From assembly GCA_963560005.1 (NCBI GenBank), contig CAUWNG010000060.1:1-11324 (forward strand): a stretch of 11,324 nucleotides of DNA, in the 5' to 3' direction. Position 1 is the stretch's first letter. Each line of letters opens with the position of its first letter. The notes below the pieces were generated by a model, which was not told the DNA's origin, ran no database searches, and was given only the letters and a program-made list of their open reading frames with translations. Made by a program: the position numbers and the translations under genes. The stretch comes from CAG-273 sp963560005 (GTDB lineage: Bacteria > Bacillota > Clostridia > TANB77 > CAG-508). Of this stretch, positions 7,028-11,324 are shown in pieces.

Positions 7028-7183
7028 ATAAATTCTTGTGAATTAATTACATTTATTTCTGCTATTGCTTCAAGTATTTCTAAAAATAAAACTTCTGAAG
7101 AAATTGATATAATCGCAAGTATATTAGTATAATTAGGAGACACTTTAGCTACAATATCTATACTTAAAGCTAAAGAATCATAA
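7028..7183 (+). pseudogene. Decayed small protein gene (DUF6774-like)
   Basis: The frame reads NSCELITFISAIASSIS, then KNKTSEEIDIIASILV, a TAA at 7130-7132, then LGDTLATISILKAKES and a final TAA at 7181-7183. A GAGGA site at 7015-7019 lies the right distance from codon 7028-7030, but that codon is ATA, not ATG. Two single-base changes (ATG to ATA, CAA to TAA) would restore an intact protein of about 51 residues. From memory, small clostridial proteins of the DUF6774 type have a Cys-x-Leu start and a QLGDTLATI segment, which fits a lost Gln at the internal stop. The two lesions together suggest a dead gene. TATAAT at 7005-7010 is too close to be its promoter in the usual geometry. Function of the family is unknown. 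Confidence 0.6.
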
Positions 7184-7185
7184 TA

Positions 7186-7225
7186 AAAAAAATCTACAAT
7201 CTTAATGTGGACTGTAGATTTTTTT
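7186..7225. terminator. Bidirectional terminator after rpsR and the pseudogene
   Basis: A perfect 13-bp stem (7186-7198 with 7213-7225) whose outer part is A-run on one side and T-run on the other, so either strand yields a stem followed by U residues. It lies four bases past the rpsR stop (7230) and three past the pseudogene stop. Confidence 0.8.
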
Positions 7226-7229
7226 ATTA

Positions 7230-7511
7230 TTATTCCTGAGTATATGGTAATACAGCTATTTGTCTAGCTCTTTTTACTGCTAAAGTTATATCTCTTTGAT
7301 GAATTGAACATGCTCCTGTAGCTCTTCTTGGAAGTATTTTACCTTTGTCGTTAGTAAACTTCTTCATTTGCTCAGCATTTTTATAATCTAATTTTAAATT
7401 TTTATCTGCACATAAAGGGCATACTTTTTTTCTCATTCTTCTAAATTTAGGATTATAATCTTCATCATAGTTTTTATTATTATTTTTTCTATTATTTTTC
7501 TTGTCAGCCAT
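7230..7511 (-). CDS. rpsR: 30S ribosomal protein bS18, zinc-binding form
   Basis: Small-subunit protein that pairs with bS6 on the platform of the 30S particle. The 93-residue product has a lysine/asparagine-rich tail (1-20) and the S18 core from about 24 to the end, including NAEQMKKFTNDKGKILPRR and QRDITLAVKRARQIAVLPY. It has the cysteine-type (C+) metal site: C31 and C34 in CPLC, C68 and H71 in GACSIH. Many bacteria have a cysteine-free paralogue used when zinc is short; none is visible here. GGAGGGG lies six bases before the ATG. It is the last gene of rpsF-ssb-rpsR, 41 bases after ssb. Confidence 0.97.
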   Translation of the reverse strand: MADKKNNRKNNNKNYDEDYNPKFRRMRKKVCPLCADKNLKLDYKNAEQMKKFTNDKGKILPRRATGACSIHQRDITLAVKRARQIAVLPYTQE

Positions 7512-7552
7512 ATATCTCCCCTCCGTCCTTATTATATTTTTCTATTAACCTA

Positions 7553-7981
7553 TTAAAAAGGTAAATCATCTCCTGATGATATTTCAAAATCTGATGATGC
7601 ACTATTATTAGTTGGCATTGCTCCAAAAGTTGGATCAAAAGTAGTTTCTCCACTACCTTCTTTTTTGCTATCAGCAAAATATGCTTCTTCTGCTACAACT
7701 TCTGTTATATACCTTTTTTGTCCTTGCTCATCATCCCAAGTTCTTGTTTGTAATCTTCCTGTTATTGCAACTTGTTGACCTTTTTTAAAATATTTACTAC
7801 AAAATTCTCCAAGTTTACTCCAAGCAACAATATTTATAAAATCTGCTTGTCTTTCTTCACCTGGTCTTGCAAATCTTCTATTAACTGCCAAACTAAAACT
7901 TGCTACTAATGTATTATTTGTCTGTGTGTATCTTACTTCTGGATCTCTTGTTAATCTTCCCATTAAAATTACTTTATTCAT
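7553..7981 (-). CDS. ssb: Single-stranded DNA-binding protein
   Basis: Cytoplasmic protein that coats single-stranded DNA in replication, repair and recombination and recruits partners through its tail. The 142-residue product has the OB-fold at about 1-105 (starting MNKVILMGRLTRDPEVRYT, with the FINIVAWSKLGE core), a flexible Ser/Thr/Asn/Gly linker, and the acidic tip DDLPF at 138-142 that contacts partner proteins. The tail is short compared with many Firmicute SSBs. A GGTGAGG site lies eight bases before the ATG. Its place between rpsF and rpsR is the classic arrangement in Firmicutes, coupling its supply to ribosomal protein synthesis. Confidence 0.97.
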   Translation of the reverse strand: MNKVILMGRLTRDPEVRYTQTNNTLVASFSLAVNRRFARPGEERQADFINIVAWSKLGEFCSKYFKKGQQVAITGRLQTRTWDDEQGQKRYITEVVAEEAYFADSKKEGSGETTFDPTFGAMPTNNSASSDFEISSGDDLPF

Positions 7982-8026
7982 TTTACTTACCTCACCTTTC
8001 TAAATAAAAGGCTCCTTACAAAAAAA

Positions 8027-8308
8027 TTATTCTGCTTTAACAACTATAAATTTTATTACTTCATCAATAATTCTATAGTTTCTTTCTAGTTCTGTTATTA
8101 AACTTGGATTAGCTTCAAAATAAATTACTATGTAGTAACCTTCTTTATTTTTCTTAACTTCATAAGCTAATTTCTTTTTACCAAGTTCATCAACTTTTTC
8201 AACTTTTCCATCACTATTAATTATATCTGTAAATTTTTGAACTAATGATTTTAATTGTTCTTCTTCTACAGATGGATTAATAATGACAACACTTTCGTAT
8301 TTATTCAT
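8027..8308 (-). CDS. rpsF: 30S ribosomal protein bS6
   Basis: Small-subunit protein that forms a heterodimer with bS18. The 93-residue product begins MNKYESVVIINPSV and contains ELGKKKLAYEVKKNKEGYYIVIYFEA, both typical of the family, and fills the usual length of about 95. The ATG at 8308 is chosen because AGGAGG (8322-8317) lies eight bases upstream; the in-frame GTG at 8317 is part of the ribosome binding site itself. First gene of the rpsF-ssb-rpsR operon. The leader contains a terminator-like hairpin at 8361-8381. In several bacteria the S6:S18 dimer represses this operon through its leader; whether that element is present here is not clear by eye. Confidence 0.97.
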   Translation of the reverse strand: MNKYESVVIINPSVEEEQLKSLVQKFTDIINSDGKVEKVDELGKKKLAYEVKKNKEGYYIVIYFEANPSLITELERNYRIIDEVIKFIVVKAE

Positions 8309-8358
8309 TATTTTCACCTCCTTATGGCTTTATAACCTGCATCTAATAGCAAGTAAGG

Positions 8359-8381
8359 AAAAAAATAGCAATGCTATTTTT
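8359..8381 (-). terminator. Terminator-like hairpin between dapL and rpsF
   Basis: On the minus strand a 9-bp stem AAAAATAGC / GCTATTTTT (8381-8373 with 8369-8361), three-base loop, and a run of seven U (8365-8359). It lies 80 bases after the dapL stop but also just downstream of the predicted rpsF promoter. It is either the dapF-dapL terminator or an attenuator in the rpsF leader. Confidence 0.6.
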
Positions 8382-8392
8382 CTAACATTACT

Positions 8393-8421
8393 ATTTTACC
8401 ATACAAATACTCTATTTGCAA
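8393..8421 (-). promoter_or_regulatory. Possible promoter of rpsF-ssb-rpsR
   Basis: On the minus strand TTGCAA (8421-8416), 17 bases, TAAAAT (8398-8393). The -35 matches at 4 of 6 and the -10 at 5 of 6. Expected start near 8386, immediately before the hairpin at 8381-8359. After the hairpin, ACTTGC and GCAGGT can pair around an eight-base loop before the rpsF ribosome binding site. Confidence 0.45.
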
Positions 8422-8460
8422 CTGTATTTAAGAAATTTTATATATACATAATATAAATCT

Positions 8461-9651
8461 TTATCTTCCATAAAAAGCAGATAATCTAAAATATCCTTCT
8501 CCACTTGGTCCAAACCCTATTCCTGGTGTTCCTGCTATCCCTTCTTCTTCTAAAAGCTCATCAAAAAATTCCCATGATAATTTTTCTTCTGGCAATTTTA
8601 ACCATACATAAGGTGCATTTATACCACCATATACTTTATATCCTTTTTCTATAAATCTATTTCTTATTGTTTTTGCATTTTCCATATAAAATGTAATATT
8701 TCTTTTTATTTGTTTACTTCCCTCTTCTGTATATATAGCAGCTGCTCCCTTTTGTGTTATATACGAAACACCATTAAACTTTGTTGCTTGTCTTCTTGCC
8801 CATAATTTATTAATATGTATTTTTTCTCCACTTTTTGAGAAACCTATTAATTCTTTAGGTATAACTGTATATGCACATCTAACTCCTGTAAAACCAGCAG
8901 TTTTAGAAAAACTTCTAAATTCTATAGCAACTTCTTTTGCTCCTTCTACTTCGTAAATACTATGTGGTATATCTTCTTGTGTTATAAATGCCTCATAAGC
9001 AGAATCAAAAAATATAATAGATTTATTTTGTTTTGCATAGTCAACCCATTTTTTTAATTCATTGTAATTTAAAGTTGTTCCTGTTGGATTATTAGGTGAA
9101 CATAAATAAATTATATCAGGTACTTCTTTAGGTAATTCTGGTAAAAACTCATTTTCTTCTACTGATGGCATATATATTATTTTTCCATATTTATGTGTTT
9201 CTTCATTAAAATTTCCGCTTCTTCCCCCTATTACATTTGAATCCAAATATACAGGATAAACCGGATCTTGTATTGCTACTTTATTATTTGTATCAAATAA
9301 ATCTAAAATATTACTAATATCACATTTTGCACCATCTGATACAAATATTTCATTTATATCAATCTCTATTCCTTTAGCTCTATAATCCCATTCTACTATC
9401 TTCTCTCTTAAAAATTCATAACCTTGTTCTGGTCCATATCCTCTAAAATTTTCAATATTCCCCATTTCATCACAAGCTTTTTTCATTTCTTCTACAACAA
9501 TTTTACATAGTGGTAATGTTACATCTCCAATTCCTAATTTCATTACTTTTCTATTAGGATGTTGATTTTCAAAATTTTTAATTTTTTTATTTACAATTGA
9601 AAACAAATAGTCTTCTTGCAAATTTAGAAAATTATCATTTACCTTTATCAT
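8461..9651 (-). CDS. dapL: LL-diaminopimelate aminotransferase
   Basis: PLP-dependent class I/II aminotransferase that turns tetrahydrodipicolinate and glutamate into LL-diaminopimelate in one step, bypassing the acylated DapD/E route. The 396-residue product has the N-terminal MKLGIGDVTLPL segment, FRGYGPEQGYEFLREKI, the CSPNNPTGT motif, a FFDSAYEAF segment with the PLP-ring aspartate, and the Schiff-base lysine K250 in SFSKTAGFTGVRC, which is characteristic of DapL. It ends at GYFRLSAFYGR, where relatives usually continue with an EN-containing helix of about 15-20 residues, so the C-terminus appears short; the following bases do not encode that helix in any frame I read. AAGGA lies upstream at a long 12-base spacing. 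dapF precedes it by 33 bases and supplies the next step. This gene pair indicates the aminotransferase variant of lysine and peptidoglycan precursor synthesis. Confidence 0.95.
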   Translation of the reverse strand: MIKVNDNFLNLQEDYLFSIVNKKIKNFENQHPNRKVMKLGIGDVTLPLCKIVVEEMKKACDEMGNIENFRGYGPEQGYEFLREKIVEWDYRAKGIEIDINEIFVSDGAKCDISNILDLFDTNNKVAIQDPVYPVYLDSNVIGGRSGNFNEETHKYGKIIYMPSVEENEFLPELPKEVPDIIYLCSPNNPTGTTLNYNELKKWVDYAKQNKSIIFFDSAYEAFITQEDIPHSIYEVEGAKEVAIEFRSFSKTAGFTGVRCAYTVIPKELIGFSKSGEKIHINKLWARRQATKFNGVSYITQKGAAAIYTEEGSKQIKRNITFYMENAKTIRNRFIEKGYKVYGGINAPYVWLKLPEEKLSWEFFDELLEEEGIAGTPGIGFGPSGEGYFRLSAFYGR

Positions 9652-9684
9652 ACAAACTCAATTTCCTTTCTTATTTATACTATA

Positions 9685-10524
9685 TTATTCTTCTATTGTT
9701 TCTCCATTAAAAACAGTTGTTGCAGTTCCAGTCATATATACACAGTTATTCTTATCTTCCCATAAAACTTGTAATGTTCCTCCTAATAGATGCACATTTA
9801 ATTTTCTATTAGTAAAATTATTTAATATACACACAACAGCTGATGCTGAAGCTCCTGTTCCACATGCTAATGTTTCTCCTGTTCCTCTTTCCCATACTCT
9901 CATTTTTATATTATTTTTATCTACTATTTCTATAAATTCCACATTTGTTCTTTTAGGAAATATCGAATCATTTTCTATAATAGGTCCATATTTTTTAATA
10001 TTAATTTCATTTAAATTTTTAACAATTGTTACAGCATGTGGATTTCCCATTGATACACAAGTAAATTTAAATTCTTTGTCTTCTATTTTTAATTCTATTT
10101 CATTTGAACATACTTTTTTTAAATTTAATGGTATTTTTTCTGGATTCAATACAGGTTTACCCATATTAACTGTAACATTTTTTATCTTTTTATTAACTAT
10201 ATTTAACTTTATTTCTTTTATCCCTGCTAATGTCTCTATTTTTAAATTTTCTTTATCACTTAATTTATTATCATATATAAATTTTCCAACACATCTTATT
10301 CCATTTCCACACATTTCTGCTTCTGTACCATCACTATTAAACATTATCATTCTAAAATCTGATATACTGCTTTTAGTAATAAGTATTATTCCATCTCCAC
10401 CAATTCCTGTATGTCTGTTACTTAATCTTCTTGCTAAATTTTCTGAATCTTTTATTTGATTATTTTTTGTACAATCAAAAAAAATATAATCATTTCCTAA
10501 TCCATGCATTTTAGAAAAAATCAT
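9685..10524 (-). CDS. dapF: Diaminopimelate epimerase
   Basis: PLP-independent racemase that converts LL- to meso-diaminopimelate, the lysine precursor and peptidoglycan cross-linking residue. The 279-residue product has the MHGLGNDYIFFD start, RHTGIGGDG at 37-45, the first catalytic cysteine C72 in EMCGNGIRC, GNPHAV in the second half, and the second catalytic cysteine C221 in LACGTGASA, so both acid/base residues are in place. Length is normal for the family. A purine-rich AAAAAAGGGGG lies five bases before the ATG. It is first of the dapF-dapL pair; I see no convincing promoter in the AT-rich stretch upstream. The gene diverges from the zinc-ribbon gene at 10688. Confidence 0.97.
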   Translation of the reverse strand: MIFSKMHGLGNDYIFFDCTKNNQIKDSENLARRLSNRHTGIGGDGIILITKSSISDFRMIMFNSDGTEAEMCGNGIRCVGKFIYDNKLSDKENLKIETLAGIKEIKLNIVNKKIKNVTVNMGKPVLNPEKIPLNLKKVCSNEIELKIEDKEFKFTCVSMGNPHAVTIVKNLNEINIKKYGPIIENDSIFPKRTNVEFIEIVDKNNIKMRVWERGTGETLACGTGASASAVVCILNNFTNRKLNVHLLGGTLQVLWEDKNNCVYMTGTATTVFNGETIEE

Positions 10525-10594
10525 AATTACCCCCTTTTTTATATTATGATTTTAATTTTTTTTTATACTTAACTAGCATATTTTTATTTTTTAT

Positions 10595-10623
10595 TTGCTA
10601 TATTATGTTAAATGTGGTATAAT
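10595..10623 (+). promoter_or_regulatory. Sigma-A promoter (extended -10) of the zinc-ribbon gene
   Basis: TTGCTA (10595-10600), 17 bases, perfect TATAAT (10618-10623) preceded by TG at 10615-10616. Expected start near 10630, giving a leader of about 58 bases. Confidence 0.75.
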
Positions 10624-10663
10624 ATAAGTGATGCGCAATGCATTATTTATTTATACCAAAACA

Positions 10664-10675
10664 TGTCAATTGACA
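10664..10675. promoter_or_regulatory. 12-nt palindrome touching the ribosome binding site
   Basis: TGTCAATTGACA is a perfect palindrome whose last base overlaps the AAGGAGG site (10675-10681) of the zinc-ribbon gene. It lies downstream of the promoter, so it could be a repressor operator or a small hairpin affecting ribosome access. It may also be chance. Confidence 0.3.
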
Positions 10676-10687
10676 AGGAGGTTTACT

Positions 10688-11062
10688 ATGGAATTTTTTA
10701 ATTGCGACTATCGGTGCTCCATTTGTGGAAAAACAGATGTAAAACTTTGGCGTTTACATCTATACACAGAACCATTAATTTGCGCAACTTGTGCAGAAAA
10801 ACGTCAAATTCCAGTTTCAAGAACTAGTAAAAACTGGTTAATTAATGATTCAGGGAAAATTTTTTTACGATTTGGACCATCATCCGAAAACTCAAATTTA
10901 ATGACCTACAAACTATTAATTGATCTAAAAGATTATTTTAATGAAAAAGAATCTGTAGTTGTAGACCTTATTCCTGCTATCCCAGATAATGATGGAGATT
11001 TCTTTGGATATTCTTCTTCTACAACACAAGTTCCAGCATGGTGGGAAAATTTACCAACTCAT
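10688..11062 (+). CDS. Small zinc-ribbon protein of unknown function
   Basis: A 124-residue cytoplasmic protein that I cannot name. Two Cys-x2-Cys pairs, C10/C13 (CSIC) and C32/C35 (CATC), form a probable zinc ribbon in the first 40 residues. The rest is predicted soluble; its C-terminal part reads VVDLIPAIPDNDGDFFGYSS, then TQVPAWWENLPTH. I recall a loosely similar ending (PA-PD-G-x-x-WGY ... WW-x-x-LPT) in small conserved actinobacterial or phage-linked proteins, but this is memory and not a match. The start at 10688 is set by AAGGAGG (10675-10681) six bases upstream; an in-frame ATG at 10628 falls at the predicted transcription start. Arginine codons are mixed (CGG, CGT, CGA, AGA) where neighbours use AGA, a mild sign of different origin. 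It is a single-gene unit with its own promoter and terminator. Confidence 0.75.
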
Positions 11063-11071
11063 TAACTTGTT

Positions 11072-11102
11072 AAAAAGGCTGTATTATACATACAGCCTTT
11101 TT
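11072..11102 (+). terminator. Intrinsic terminator of the zinc-ribbon gene
   Basis: A perfect 13-bp stem (11072-11084 with 11090-11102) with GC-rich core GGCTGT, a five-base loop and terminal T run. Confidence 0.9.
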
Positions 11103-11222
11103 ATTTTATAATAAATATTTTAATTTTTTTATATAATTACATTAAAAAATTTATTTCTTTTTTTATTAATATGCCAATTTTTAAATTTAATTCACAAAAA
11201 ATAAAAAAATTTATAAAATGTA

Positions 11223-11251
11223 TTGACAATTAATTTAAAATCTAGTATACT
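11223..11251 (+). promoter_or_regulatory. Strong sigma-A promoter of the tRNA gene
   Basis: Perfect TTGACA (11223-11228), 17 bases, TATACT (11246-11251, 5/6). Expected start near 11258, a dozen bases before the tRNA 5' end. Confidence 0.85.
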
Positions 11252-11269
11252 AAATGAGTCAAAGGAAAT

Positions 11270-11324
11270 GGGCGCATAGCTCAGCTGGGAGAGCATCTGC
11301 CTTACAAGCAGGAGGTCATAGGTT
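11270..11324 (+). tRNA. tRNA-Val(UAC), 3' end cut by window edge
   Basis: Acceptor strand GGGCGCA at 11270-11276, D-arm GCTC/GAGC at 11279-11282 and 11291-11294, anticodon stem TCTGC (11296-11300) with GCAGG (11308-11312) around the loop CTTACAA. The anticodon TAC at 11303-11305 reads valine GUA and related codons. The variable loop AGGTC and the start of the T-arm (ATAGG, TT) are present; the rest lies outside. It may be the first of a tRNA cluster. Confidence 0.95.

Noticed and set aside
7130..7132. In-frame TAA read as glutamine (altered genetic code)
   Set aside because: All other genes in the window use TAA as their true stop, and the same small gene has also lost its start codon, so simple decay is the better explanation.
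10076..10459. Open frame on the + strand inside dapF
   Set aside because: Antisense to the catalytic core of dapF; its hydrophobic composition follows from the AT-rich reverse strand.

Overview
The window is very AT-rich, nearly all stop codons are TAA, and genes are preceded by strong AGGAGG-type ribosome binding sites. Gene content (glycyl-radical pyruvate formate-lyase with its activase, LL-diaminopimelate aminotransferase, a zinc-type ribosomal protein S18) points to an anaerobic low-GC Firmicute, most likely a gut-type Clostridia lineage. That placement is inference; no 16S gene is present.

Layout, left to right. (1) 1-265 reads leftward: a good sigma-A promoter (236-264), a roughly 130-nt leader that folds into a long nested hairpin (101-225), a ribosome binding site, and the first codons of an unrecognised gene that contains 15 GT/AC repeats and runs off the left edge. 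(2) 482-1166 holds a rightward XRE-type regulator with its own promoter and terminator and a strongly charged tail. (3) 1179-4445 is the pyruvate formate-lyase unit: pflB, a large intercistronic hairpin, then pflA. A perfect 7-1-7 Fur-family box overlaps the predicted -35 of pflB. (4) 4444-6973 is a leftward zinc/manganese-type ABC importer (binding protein, ATPase, permease) behind one clear promoter. (5) 7028-7183 is a decayed small rightward gene that has lost both its start codon and a glutamine codon. (6) 7186-8308 is the leftward rpsF-ssb-rpsR operon, closed by a terminator that can serve both strands. (7) 8461-10524 is the leftward pair dapF-dapL, the last steps to meso-diaminopimelate through the aminotransferase route. 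(8) 10595-11102 is a single rightward transcription unit for a small zinc-ribbon protein of unknown function. (9) 11223-11324 is a promoter and the 5' three-quarters of tRNA-Val(UAC), cut by the right edge.

How the genes relate: PflA activates PflB by installing a glycyl radical, splitting pyruvate into acetyl-CoA and formate; the Fur-type box suggests metal-dependent control of this iron-dependent pathway. The importer probably supplies zinc, and a zinc-binding S18 and a zinc-ribbon protein lie in the same window. DapF and DapL feed lysine and peptidoglycan synthesis. The least ordinary parts are the left-edge promoter-leader-repeat gene, the Fur box on pflB, the binding protein with no lipobox and a replaced metal ligand, the short C-terminus of DapL and the small pseudogene.
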